Positions 7,638 through 15,462 of a stretch of 22,505 nt of DNA are shown piece by piece. How positions within the stretch are numbered: the first letter of the stretch is position 1; each line of letters opens with the position of its first letter. This DNA is from an uncultured Porphyromonadaceae bacterium. Its GTDB lineage: Bacteria > Bacteroidota > Bacteroidia > Bacteroidales > Muribaculaceae. The DNA lies in assembly GCA_902475285.1 (NCBI GenBank), contig CABRZA010000018.1:1-22505 (forward strand), in the 5' to 3' direction. The notes under the pieces were generated by a model. That model did not search any database and was not told where the DNA came from. It saw only the letters and a list, made by a program, of their open reading frames with translations. The translations under genes were made by a program, and so were the position numbers.

Positions 7638-8954
7638 TCATTTGGCCTCCGAGGTGATGATGCCGGCGGCGAGGGTGGTGGTGAGGATGGTGCCGGGGGT
7701 TATTGAGGCGGGATCGGTGATGGCGTGAGAGCCGACGCGGGTTATGCTGTAGCCGCGGCGGAGGGTGGCCTCGGGAGAGAGGGCGTCGAGGAGTTCGGCG
7801 ACGGCGTCGAGGCGGGCGCGGCGCCGGCCTATGATGTTGGCGGCGGCGATGCGGAGGGCTTCGTTACGCTCTGGCCCCACGGCCATGCGGCAACGCGACA
7901 CGACATTGCGCGCCGCGAGGGCTATCATCTGCACGCGCTGTGGCCCCACGCGCTGGCGGTTGCGCTCCACTACGCCGTGTGCCATCAGCGGCAGCCGCCC
8001 GGCGATGTAAGCCAAGCGCTCGCTGCGGGCGGCGATGATGCGCTTCACGGCGGTGTTGATGGCATCGGCGGCTCCAACGGCGGCATCGAGGGCGTCGCCC
8101 ACGCGGCGCAGGAGGGCCTCGGCGGCGGCTGTCGGCGTTTTTACGCGTGTATTGGCGATATAGTCGAGCACCGTCACGTCGCGCTCGTGGCCTATGCCCA
8201 CTATTACGGGGAGGGGGAACTGCGCCACGTTGGCGGCGAGGTCGTAGTTGTCGAACCACGCCAGGTCGGCCACGGCACCGCCGCCGCGGATTATGACGAC
8301 GCAGTCGAAGCTGTCGATGTCGGCTGCCACGGCGTCGAGGGCGCCTATTACCGATGCCGCCGTACGCTCGCCTTGCAGCGCCACTTCGAAGAGCGTAGTG
8401 GAGAATGCCAGGCGACGCGGATTGTCGTGCAGCTGGCGCACGAAGTCGCCGTAGCCGGCGGCCCCGCGTGCCGATATGACGGCCACTCTCTGCGGCGCCA
8501 CGGGCCAGGGCAGGCTGCGGTTGAGGTCGGCCACACCCTCGGCCTTGAGGCGGTTGTAGATGGCCAGACGGCGCGCGGCAAGGTCGCCGGCAGTAAACGC
8601 CGGATTGATGTCGTTGATTACAAGCGACATACCATATACGGCATGGAACGACACCGACACCAGCACCATCACCTTCATATCGGAGCGGAGCTGAGCGCCC
8701 GTGGCTTCGGTAAACTTGCGGCTGATGGCAGGGAATGACGATGCCCATATCACGGCGCGGCATTTCGCCAGTGGCGTGCCGTCGGCGCGCTTGTCGATGA
8801 GCTCCATGTAGCAGTGACCGCCCGAGCAACGGAGGTCGGAAGTTTCGGCCGTGACCCATACTCCCGTAAGTCCGGGAGTCGATGACAGCGCGCCGGCTAT
8901 GCGGCGCGTGAGTGCGCTGAGGGGCAACGCCACGGTATCGTCAAGGGTAGGCAT
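7638..8954 (-). CDS. xseA: Exodeoxyribonuclease VII large subunit
   Basis: This 438-residue protein matches XseA in length and order of motifs: an N-terminal OB-fold with SGGHCYMELID (44-54), then AVISARGAAGYGDF (158-171), IIRGGGAVADLAWFDN (221-236) and PVIVGIGHERDVTVLDYIANT (249-269) followed by TPTAAAEA. The later coiled-coil region (about 290-400) binds XseB in known enzymes. The enzyme degrades single-stranded DNA from either end. The gene starts 1 nt after the stop of the DUF3256-like gene, so it is translated from the same message. No xseB-like small gene lies in the 185 nt downstream or elsewhere in the window. A 5-bp hairpin just after the stop lacks a T run and is not a convincing terminator. 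Confidence 0.95.
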   Translation of the reverse strand: MPTLDDTVALPLSALTRRIAGALSSTPGLTGVWVTAETSDLRCSGGHCYMELIDKRADGTPLAKCRAVIWASSFPAISRKFTEATGAQLRSDMKVMVLVSVSFHAVYGMSLVINDINPAFTAGDLAARRLAIYNRLKAEGVADLNRSLPWPVAPQRVAVISARGAAGYGDFVRQLHDNPRRLAFSTTLFEVALQGERTAASVIGALDAVAADIDSFDCVVIIRGGGAVADLAWFDNYDLAANVAQFPLPVIVGIGHERDVTVLDYIANTRVKTPTAAAEALLRRVGDALDAAVGAADAINTAVKRIIAARSERLAYIAGRLPLMAHGVVERNRQRVGPQRVQMIALAARNVVSRCRMAVGPERNEALRIAAANIIGRRRARLDAVAELLDALSPEATLRRGYSITRVGSHAITDPASITPGTILTTTLAAGIITSEAK

Positions 8955-8955
8955 G

Positions 8956-9558
8956 TCAATCTTTTACAGGTATTAAGCGGTCCTTGCGCAGGGTGTAGCG
9001 GCGCTCCGACAGGAAGAGCCCGGCCACATCGGCATCGGTCCGGCGCGTAACGTCGGTGAACGAGGTGTTGGTGAAGGTGAAAACACCCGTCGCGGGGTCG
9101 TAGGAACAGGCCACCGAAAAGACGGCAGGCAAGTCGAGGCGTCCCTTCACCTCCTTCTCGCGGCCGGGCACCACGAAGTCGGACATTGCGGGCGTCTTCA
9201 CCCCGGAGAGGCGCGTACCGTCGGCACGGTATACGGCCACACGGCTGTCGATCTGAGGCAGGTCGACGCTCTCGATGAACACGTCGAGTGTATCGCGCCC
9301 GTCGGGTACGGTGGCTACGGTGAGCACCGTGTTCGAGGCCAGGCGCAACGACATCATCTGCGGCTCGACGGAAAGCGTGGCCACATCGTAGCCGAAGACA
9401 TCGGTCATGCGGCTGCCGGGCTTGAGAAGGGCCGTGCGCAGCCGTGGCGGTATGGAGGGCACGGCTTCGTCGGTGGCTTCGAGGAAAGCCGTGGTAGCCT
9501 CGCGTGCCGAGAGGGAGAAGACGATGAGCAGCGCGGCGGCTGCGGCGGGGATTTTCAT
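8956..9558 (-). CDS. Secreted DUF3256-like protein
   Basis: This 200-residue protein begins with a signal-peptide-like segment (MKIPAAAAALLIVFSLSA). The pattern that follows (TTAFLEATDEAVPSIPP, then SLRLASNTVLTVATVP, then DLPQIDSRVAVYRADGT) resembles the Bacteroidales DUF3256 family of uncharacterised exported proteins. The function is unknown. It lies between deaD (74-nt gap) and xseA (1-nt gap). I see no promoter consensus in the 74-nt gap, so it is probably read through from the upstream genes. The family call is from pattern memory and should be taken as moderate. Confidence 0.65.
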   Translation of the reverse strand: MKIPAAAAALLIVFSLSAREATTAFLEATDEAVPSIPPRLRTALLKPGSRMTDVFGYDVATLSVEPQMMSLRLASNTVLTVATVPDGRDTLDVFIESVDLPQIDSRVAVYRADGTRLSGVKTPAMSDFVVPGREKEVKGRLDLPAVFSVACSYDPATGVFTFTNTSFTDVTRRTDADVAGLFLSERRYTLRKDRLIPVKD

Positions 9559-9632
9559 AGCTATATTACTCAGAGGAGAGCCGTCGGCGGGAACGGATTC
9601 CGGCCGGCGGCGGACGGTATGAAGAGTGATGA

Positions 9633-11351
9633 TTACTTCTTTTTCTTCTTTGCTGCGGCGCGGCGGTTGTCGGCGCCTTTGGCACGCTTGGACGAGACGC
9701 CGGCATAGTCGCGGTCGGGGTCGGCTACCTCGCTGTAAATGCGCTTGCCGAAGAACTCCAGGCCTTTGAGAGCGCTAACCACGCGGTGCGCGTCGCCTTT
9801 CTTCACATCGAAGAGCGAGTAGGACGGCAGAAGGTCGATGCGGCCCACGTCGACACGCTGGCCGGCAACGTTCTTGTTGAGCATGTCGATGAGGTTGCCG
9901 GCGTAGAAGCCGTCGGCCTTGCCCACGTTGATGTATATTCGCTCCATGCCGCGCTCGGCGGTGCGGCGGTCCTTGTCCTTGTCGGAGCGCGGCTGGCGCT
10001 CGGCTTTCTCCTTGCGGGGTTTCTCGTCGATAAAGTCGATGTTCGGTGCGTCCTTGTAGTAGTCGAGCAAGCGGTTGAATTCCAGCGAGAGCACCCTTTT
10101 GAGAAGGTCTTCGGTAGAGAGCCACGAGAGCTTGCGGAGCACGCCGGGAAGATAGCGGTTTATCTCGTCATCGTTCACCTCTACGCGCTCGAGGCGGTCG
10201 GCGAGATTGTAGAGCTGCTTCTCGATGATGTGCTCGGGCGTGGGCACTTCCTTGCGCTCGAACTTCTTGCCTATGATGCGCTCGATTTCGCGGAGCTTGC
10301 CCTTCTCGCGCGAGTGGATGATGGCGATGCTCACGCCAGTCTTGCCGGCTCGGCCCGTACGGCCCGAACGGTGGGTGTAGACTGCCGTATCGTCGGGCAG
10401 ACCGTAGTTGATTACATGCGTGAGGTCGTCGACGTCGAGGCCGCGTGCAGCCACGTCGGTGGCGACGAGGAGGGTCACCACACGGTCGCGGAACTTCTTC
10501 ATCGTTATGTCGCGCTGCTGCTGCGATAGGTCGCCGTGGAGGGCGTCGGCGTTGTATCCGTCGGCAATGAGGCGGTCGGCGATTTCCTGGGTGTCGCGGC
10601 GCGTGCGGCAGAAGATTATGGCGTAGATGTTCGGCGAGTTGTCGGCTATACGTTTGAGCGCGAGATATTTGTCGCGAGCGTTCACCATATAGTAGATGTG
10701 GCGCACGTTCTCGGCGCCCATGTTGCGCGTGCCTATTACTATTTCCTCGGGCTCGTGCATGAAGCGCTTGGAAATCTTCGCCACCTCGGCCGGCATGGTG
10801 GCCGAGAACATGAGCATGCGGCGCTCCTGGGGCACATGGCTCAAGATGTCGTTTATGGAGTCGACGAAGCCCATGTTGAGCATCTCGTCGGCTTCATCGA
10901 GCACCACTGTATGTACGTCGTCGAGCTTCGCTACGCCGCGGTTTATGAGGTCGATGAGGCGCCCCGGCGTAGCCACGATAATCTGCACGCCCTGACGCAG
11001 GGCGCGTATCTGGCTCTCGATGCTGCTGCCGCCGTAGACGGGGAGCACCACCACGCGGGGCATGTATTTCGAGAAGTCGGCGAGGTCGCCGGCGATTTGA
11101 AGACACAGTTCGCGCGTGGGGGCCAGGACAAGAGCCTGGGGCACATGGAGGTCGGGGTCGATGCGCTGGAGTAGCGGCAGCCCGAAAGCCGCCGTCTTGC
11201 CCGTGCCGGTCTGGGCCAGGGCCACGAGGTCGTGGTCGCCGTTGAGAAGTGCGGGTATCACTTTTTCCTGTACGGGCATGGGGGTCTCGAAGCCCATGTC
11301 GGTGATGCCGTGGAGAAGGTCGTCGCGAACGCCTAATTCTTCAAATGTCAT
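9633..11351 (-). CDS. deaD: DEAD-box ATP-dependent RNA helicase with DbpA-type RNA-binding domain
   Basis: This 572-residue protein shows the full DEAD-box motif set: Q motif (Q28), AQTGTGKT (46-53), PTREL (78-82), TPGRLID (128-134), DEAD (152-155), SAT (183-185), ARGLD and HRSGRTGRAG. Residues 469-545 form a DbpA/CsdA-type RNA-binding domain (MERIYINVGKADGFYAGNLI onward). The tail is strongly basic (ending AAAKKKKK). By family it unwinds RNA in ribosome assembly and cold adaptation. It lies 60 nt after folA and 74 nt before the DUF3256-like gene. I see no clear promoter in the 60-nt gap, only a weak TATATTGT. Confidence 0.95.
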   Translation of the reverse strand: MTFEELGVRDDLLHGITDMGFETPMPVQEKVIPALLNGDHDLVALAQTGTGKTAAFGLPLLQRIDPDLHVPQALVLAPTRELCLQIAGDLADFSKYMPRVVVLPVYGGSSIESQIRALRQGVQIIVATPGRLIDLINRGVAKLDDVHTVVLDEADEMLNMGFVDSINDILSHVPQERRMLMFSATMPAEVAKISKRFMHEPEEIVIGTRNMGAENVRHIYYMVNARDKYLALKRIADNSPNIYAIIFCRTRRDTQEIADRLIADGYNADALHGDLSQQQRDITMKKFRDRVVTLLVATDVAARGLDVDDLTHVINYGLPDDTAVYTHRSGRTGRAGKTGVSIAIIHSREKGKLREIERIIGKKFERKEVPTPEHIIEKQLYNLADRLERVEVNDDEINRYLPGVLRKLSWLSTEDLLKRVLSLEFNRLLDYYKDAPNIDFIDEKPRKEKAERQPRSDKDKDRRTAERGMERIYINVGKADGFYAGNLIDMLNKNVAGQRVDVGRIDLLPSYSLFDVKKGDAHRVVSALKGLEFFGKRIYSEVADPDRDYAGVSSKRAKGADNRRAAAKKKKK

Positions 11352-11411
11352 ATGTCGGATGTCGTTATGTTTACAATATATCAGAATAACCGCTGCAGAG
11401 GCTATAATGTT

Positions 11412-11879
11412 TCATGCCTTGCGGCGATATGTGATGAAATCGAAGCCGTCACGCGAATCCGTGTCGGCAATTTCGAATTCCGACCCTATCTCGGGGAAGA
11501 AAGTGTCGGCCTCGGGAGCAGTCTGATGTATGAGGGTGAGGTCGATTACGTCGGCGTAAGCAAGCCCCTCGGCGTAGACGCTCGCGCCGCCGATGATGAA
11601 CACCTCCGGCTCGCCGGCGGTCTTGGCCAGGGCGTCCTCGAGCGACGGTGCCGTTTCTGCGCCGGGCAGACAAAGGTCGGAGCGACGGCTGAGCACTATG
11701 TTGCGGCGATTGGGGAGCGCACCGCCGGGAAGGCTCTCAAAAGTACGTCGGCCCATAATCACGGTATGACCTGTGGTGAGGGCTTTAAAGCGCCGGAGGT
11801 CTTCGCGGATATGGAAGAGCATCTCGCCGCGTAAGCCCAGACCGCGGCGCAGGTCGATGGCGGCTATTATGTGTATCAT
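11412..11879 (-). CDS. folA: Dihydrofolate reductase
   Basis: This 155-residue protein fits the chromosomal DHFR family. It has MIHIIAAID at the N-terminus, the acidic catalytic residue D27 in MLFHIREDLRRFK (20-32), TVIMGRRTFESLP (39-51) and FIIGGASVYAEG for cofactor binding. It reduces dihydrofolate to tetrahydrofolate with NADPH. The loop that reads PWNL in the Escherichia coli enzyme is LFHI here (Trp22 to Phe, Pro21 to Leu). The start codon overlaps the thyA stop in ATGA (11876-11879), so it is translationally coupled to the enzyme that makes its substrate. Confidence 0.95.
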   Translation of the reverse strand: MIHIIAAIDLRRGLGLRGEMLFHIREDLRRFKALTTGHTVIMGRRTFESLPGGALPNRRNIVLSRRSDLCLPGAETAPSLEDALAKTAGEPEVFIIGGASVYAEGLAYADVIDLTLIHQTAPEADTFFPEIGSEFEIADTDSRDGFDFITYRRKA

Positions 11880-12670
11880 ACTGAAACGGTGGCGGCTATG
11901 TGGGGATGCGGGTCATAGCCTTCGAGGGTGAAGTCGGAATATTTGAAGCCGAAGATGTCGTCGACCTCGGGATTTATCACCATGCGCGGCAGCGGCCGCG
12001 GATCGCGCGTAAGTTGCAGGCGCGCCTGCTCGAGGTGGTTGGTATAGAGGTGGGCGTCGCCCAAAGTGTGGATGAACTCGCCGGGTTTGAGGCCCGTGAC
12101 CTGCGCCATCATTTGGAGCAATAGGGCGTAGGAAGCGATGTTGAACGGCACACCCAGAAAGCAGTCGGCGCTGCGCTGGTAGAGCTGGAGACTCAGACGC
12201 CCGTTGGCCACATAGAACTGGAAGAGTGCGTGGCACGGCGGAAGATTCATGTTCGGAAGGTCGGCCACATTCCACGCGCTCACTATTATCCGGCGTGAGT
12301 CGGGGTTGTGCTTTATGGTGTCGACAACCTCTGCAATCTGGTCGACGGCACCGCCCTTGTAGTCGGGCCACGAGCGCCACTGATAACCGTAGATATGACC
12401 GAGATCGCCGTCGGGGCCGGCCCATTCGTTCCATATCCTCACTCCGTTTTCCTGCAAGTAATGCACATTGGTGTCGCCGGCGAGAAACCACAACAGCTCG
12501 TGGATTATCGACTTTAAATGCAGTTTTTTTGTGGTGAGGAGGGGGAAGCCGTCGGCAAGGTCGAAACGCATCTGGTAGCCGAAGACCGAGATAGTGCCGG
12601 TGCCGGTACGGTCGCCCTTCGGTGTACCGTGGGTTAGGATGTGGTCCAGCAGGTCGAGGTATTGTTTCAT
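11876..12670 (-). CDS. thyA: Thymidylate synthase
   Basis: This 264-residue protein has the same length as the E. coli enzyme. Conserved stretches are GDRTGTGT (19-26), MRFDLADGFPLLTTKK, the nucleophile Cys146 in LPPCHALFQFYV and QRSADCFLGVPFNIASYALL. It methylates dUMP to dTMP using methylene-tetrahydrofolate and releases dihydrofolate, which FolA recycles. I chose the ATG at 12670 because homology begins exactly at MKQYLDLLDHIL; the open frame runs 80 codons further upstream, but that part is the antisense-register reading of the ferredoxin gene. The start forms an ATGA overlap with that gene's stop (12667-12670). Confidence 0.96.
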   Translation of the reverse strand: MKQYLDLLDHILTHGTPKGDRTGTGTISVFGYQMRFDLADGFPLLTTKKLHLKSIIHELLWFLAGDTNVHYLQENGVRIWNEWAGPDGDLGHIYGYQWRSWPDYKGGAVDQIAEVVDTIKHNPDSRRIIVSAWNVADLPNMNLPPCHALFQFYVANGRLSLQLYQRSADCFLGVPFNIASYALLLQMMAQVTGLKPGEFIHTLGDAHLYTNHLEQARLQLTRDPRPLPRMVINPEVDDIFGFKYSDFTLEGYDPHPHIAATVSV

Positions 12671-13539
12671 TTGGAATTTGTTTTTTTGCGGGAGCATTTC
12701 GCGCAGCCTGTCGCTGTGGGCTTGGTGCAGCTCTTGGCAGCGCTGTCGGTGGCCTGCATCATGGGTAGGTCGAGGCGGAAGTGCCCGGTGCGGTAGGTTA
12801 TGGCCTCGTTGGGACATGCGGCGGTGCAGTCGAAGCACACCACGCAGCGCGAGGTGTCGACAACCTTTTCGGGCAGCTTGATGCACTGCGCCTTGCACAC
12901 GCTCTCGCACTTACCGCAGAGCGTGCAGGCATCGGGGTCGATTTCGATATGATAGAGGCTGCGGCGGCTGCCTATGCCCAGTATTGTGCCGATGGGGCAC
13001 ACGGTGTTGCACATCAGTCGTCCGCGCCGCCACGACGCCGCCATCACGCCCGCCGCGGTGGCTATGGCCACGGCAATAGTAGTGCCGGTATATGCCACCC
13101 CGGTAGGATTGAGGCCGAGAGGACGGGCTATGAGATTCTCCACCATGCGCGCGTAGGCCGTATAGGGGTCGAAGAGCGTGGGCAGGAAGGCCGAGCCGCT
13201 GAGTATTGCCGCCAGTGCGAGCGCAAGAAGTACGCCCTGCGTGCGGCGTGCCGGCGAGGCGTAGGTGAAGGAAGGTTTGCGGCGCCGCGCCAGGCGCACT
13301 GTGGCGCCGACACAGTCGGATAAGGTGCCCAACGGACACACCGTGGAGCAATATATACGGCCGTAGATGAGTGTCACCACAAGCCAGAACACCAGCGTGA
13401 CGGCCACGCCCGCAAATATCGCCGTAAAAATCTGCATGCGCGAAAACACACTCTGGTAGCCCCACAGCAAGGCCCATGTGGGCACTGCAAGGCTAACGAG
13501 CGATATGATGATGCGGATTATACGGAAAGTGCGGAACAT
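12667..13539 (-). CDS. Membrane 4Fe-4S ferredoxin-type protein, NapH-like
   Basis: This 290-residue protein has about four hydrophobic segments (7-25, 37-59, 102-120, 147-168). Two membrane-proximal CxxxCP motifs follow helices (C64/C68 and C177/C181), as in NapH/RdxA-type quinol-linked iron-sulfur proteins. Two classic 4Fe-4S binding sites lie at C205-C208-C211-C215 and C232-C235-C238-C242, the second ending in CP. A Cys-rich tail (C271, C279, C282) may bind more metal. It probably passes electrons from the membrane to an unknown partner. No nitrate reductase or other Nap gene is nearby; neighbours are a glycosyltransferase (19-nt gap) and thyA (4-nt overlap). The electron acceptor cannot be named from this window. 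Confidence 0.88.
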   Translation of the reverse strand: MFRTFRIIRIIISLVSLAVPTWALLWGYQSVFSRMQIFTAIFAGVAVTLVFWLVVTLIYGRIYCSTVCPLGTLSDCVGATVRLARRRKPSFTYASPARRTQGVLLALALAAILSGSAFLPTLFDPYTAYARMVENLIARPLGLNPTGVAYTGTTIAVAIATAAGVMAASWRRGRLMCNTVCPIGTILGIGSRRSLYHIEIDPDACTLCGKCESVCKAQCIKLPEKVVDTSRCVVCFDCTAACPNEAITYRTGHFRLDLPMMQATDSAAKSCTKPTATGCAKCSRKKTNSK

Positions 13540-13558
13540 CTTGCCTGCGACTGGATTG

Positions 13559-14635
13559 TCAGGATATCTTTTCGAGGATTTTGGCGTGGACGGCGGCGGG
13601 TTTTATGGCCGAAAGGCACAGGAGGTCGCCGCGGAAGCACGGCTTGTCGCCGAAAACGCTGCAAGGGCGGCACTCCAGCGGCAGCTGTATGGTGTCGTCG
13701 TCGGTCTGGTGCCAGCCCTTGAAGCCGCAATAGGGATGCGTGGCGCCCCAGATGCTCAGCGTGGGAGTGTTGGCGATGGCGGCGAGGTGCATATTGGCCG
13801 AGTCCATGCTCAGCATCACGTCGAGGTGGTTGAGGAGTGCGAGTTCGGCGGCGAAACCGTATTTTTTGCCGGCGAGCGAGCGCACCACGGGGTAGCGCGC
13901 CTCCCAGGCGTCGAGGATTTCCTTCTCCTTGTCGCCGCCTCCGAAGAGGAACACTTCCAGACGCTTCCCCGCATCGGCGTCGGCTTGCAGCATGGCCACC
14001 ACCTGCTCCATGAGCTCGGGAGGATACACCTTGCCGTCGTGGGCAGCGAAGGGCGCTATGCCCACTCGACGGGCACCTTCGGCTGCCGGGGCGGTGATTG
14101 CGGCAAAGCACTCGGCGGGTGCCTTGCCGTGACCGCCGTATAGTCCGTTGAAACGCTCCACAATCGGCAGTCCGGCCTTGAAGAAAGCCTCGCGGTAGCG
14201 AGCCCGCTGGCCCGTGAGGGGAAGCATCACCTTGTTGCGGCGGCGCGTGAGGGCGCGGCGCTTGGCTCGCGGCTTGATTATGCGCACCGTACCCACGCCG
14301 TGGAGGCGCAAGAAGGCGGCCATAAGGCGCGTGCGGAGCACGTTGTGGAGGTCGACGAAAATGTCGGGGGTATATTCCGCGCGGAGTTCGCGGCAAAGTG
14401 TGGCGATGCCGCTCACGCCGGCGTAACGCTCCTTGACATCGGCACCTACCACCGTGAGGTTGGCCGGGGCGTCGACGAATATCGACGTCATCGACGGCCG
14501 CGTTACCATCACGAAGCGAGTGTCGGGATGGCAGCGGCAGGCACTGTAAACCACAGGGATGGTCATCGCCACGTCGCCCAGCGCCGAGAAACGCGCCACC
14601 AGCACCGTGCGGGGTTTGTCGGCGGCCTGTGGCAT
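13559..14635 (-). CDS. Glycosyltransferase family 9 (heptosyltransferase-like)
   Basis: This 358-residue protein has the GT9 N-terminal motif RFSALGDVAMTIPV and the C-terminal donor-site region SMDSANMHLAAIANTPTLSI followed by WGATHP. The family transfers heptose or other sugars to LPS core or similar surface glycans on the cytoplasmic side. A cysteine-rich CRPCSVFGDKPCFRGDLLC segment near the end is typical of Bacteroidota members. The start overlaps the DUF4254 stop in TGATG (14633-14637). The pairing with DUF4254 suggests a shared glycan role. The sugar and acceptor cannot be told from sequence. Confidence 0.9.
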   Translation of the reverse strand: MPQAADKPRTVLVARFSALGDVAMTIPVVYSACRCHPDTRFVMVTRPSMTSIFVDAPANLTVVGADVKERYAGVSGIATLCRELRAEYTPDIFVDLHNVLRTRLMAAFLRLHGVGTVRIIKPRAKRRALTRRRNKVMLPLTGQRARYREAFFKAGLPIVERFNGLYGGHGKAPAECFAAITAPAAEGARRVGIAPFAAHDGKVYPPELMEQVVAMLQADADAGKRLEVFLFGGGDKEKEILDAWEARYPVVRSLAGKKYGFAAELALLNHLDVMLSMDSANMHLAAIANTPTLSIWGATHPYCGFKGWHQTDDDTIQLPLECRPCSVFGDKPCFRGDLLCLSAIKPAAVHAKILEKIS

Positions 14636-15240
14636 CAGTTTTTCTTATAGAGCACCGGGTTGGTGTCGGTGTCGTTGTACATCTTCATCTGGCGGTACAC
14701 CTTCATGTACTTGCGGCCGGCGGCGATGTCGTCGAGAAGCGTGTCGATGGCTTCCGTCAGGTCGGCGCGCTGCTCTTCGAGCACGGCCAGCTTGGCACGG
14801 CAGCGGGCGCGGTGGGCATCGGCGGCGTCGGCGCGCTCGGCCTCGGCCTTCATGTGGTAGATTTTTAGCGCGAGTATCGACAGGCGGTCGAGGGCCCATG
14901 CAGGGCTCTCGGTGTTTATCGTGGCTCCCGGAAGGGGCTTCACGTCGGCGTAGAGCTCGCGAAAATAGGTATCGAGCTCCTCCACCATATCGGTGCGCTC
15001 CTGGTTCGAGCGATCGATACGGCGCTTTAGTGCCAGGGCCTCCACAGGGTCGATATCGGGGTCGCGGATAATGTCCTCGAGATGCCACTGCACGGCGTCG
15101 ATGCGGTTTTTGGCATAGAGTGTGGCCTCTACGGTGCCGTCGGCATAGGGCTGGCGCGTGGCGGCGTCGACATCGTCGTCGATATGATAGTCGGCCACCG
15201 AGCGCTCGAATATGGCGTAGCTGTTGCGTGCGAAATCCAT
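14635..15240 (-). CDS. DUF4254 family protein
   Basis: This 201-residue protein is mostly helical and charged, with heptad-like stretches (ALKRRIDRSNQERTDMVEEL, then the alanine- and arginine-rich region around CRAKLAVLEEQRADLTEAID). It fits DUF4254, an uncharacterised Bacteroidota family. There is no signal peptide or membrane segment, so it should be cytoplasmic. I chose the ATG at 15240 (MDFARNSYAIFERSV); the 33-codon extension upstream overlaps the promoter and is not plausible protein. It leads the long run down to xseA and overlaps the GT9 start by one base. Confidence 0.8.
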   Translation of the reverse strand: MDFARNSYAIFERSVADYHIDDDVDAATRQPYADGTVEATLYAKNRIDAVQWHLEDIIRDPDIDPVEALALKRRIDRSNQERTDMVEELDTYFRELYADVKPLPGATINTESPAWALDRLSILALKIYHMKAEAERADAADAHRARCRAKLAVLEEQRADLTEAIDTLLDDIAAGRKYMKVYRQMKMYNDTDTNPVLYKKN

Positions 15241-15268
15241 AGTTAAGATGTAAAAACAAATGATTCCA

Positions 15269-15311
15269 CAAAAATAATCAAAATTATTGGAAATAAAAAA
15301 CCGCCGGCAAA
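15269..15311 (-). promoter_or_regulatory. Promoter of the DUF4254-GT9-thyA-folA run
   Basis: On the minus strand TTTG (15311-15308), a 21-bp spacer and TAATTTTG (15286-15279) fit the Bacteroidota consensus. A second perfect -7 element, TATTTTTG (15276-15269), lies ten bases further on with only a T-run at the -33 position, so two starts may be used. The leader would be about 20-35 nt. Confidence 0.75.
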
Positions 15312-15345
15312 TCCAATCCCCCACGCAGTCTTTTCCCAACGCCCG

Positions 15346-15382
15346 TTATAAAAAACAAAACCCTCTCCGCGGGTGGAGAGGG
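15346..15382 (-). terminator. Rho-independent terminator after rpoD
   Basis: On the minus strand CCCTCTCC (15382-15375) pairs perfectly with GGAGAGGG (15368-15361) around a 6-nt loop, then TTTTGTTTTTTATA follows. It separates rpoD from the DUF4254 promoter. Confidence 0.9.
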
Positions 15383-15384
15383 TG

Positions 15385-15448
15385 GCCTGTGCAGGCTTGT
15401 GGGGTGATGTGTGCCGCCGGGGCGGCTGTTGTCGGCGCGGTGCGCCGA
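15385..15448. repeat. Cluster of short GC-rich inverted repeats between the rpoD stop and its terminator
   Basis: Besides the terminator stem, three more perfect inverted repeats sit in the 80 nt after rpoD: TCGGCGC/GCGCCGA (15432-15448, 3-nt loop), GCCGCC/GGCGGC (15413-15426, 2-base centre) and GCCTG/CAGGC (15385-15396). The first could fold well in RNA; the other two have centres too tight for normal loops. Confidence 0.6.
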
Positions 15449-15462
15449 TGAGAGTGGTGATG

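Noticed and set aside
3835..11174. Several long plus-strand frames (for example 3835-4797, 4761-5621, 5773-6960, 7725-8738, 9786-10529, 10536-11174)
   Set aside because: All lie opposite well-supported minus-strand genes, are rich in Val, Gly, His and Ala as expected for antisense reading of GC-rich codons, and show no family motif.
12671..12910. N-terminal extension of thyA by 80 codons
   Set aside because: The extension lies wholly inside the ferredoxin gene in another frame and is arginine-rich nonsense; ThyA homology begins exactly at the ATG at 12670.
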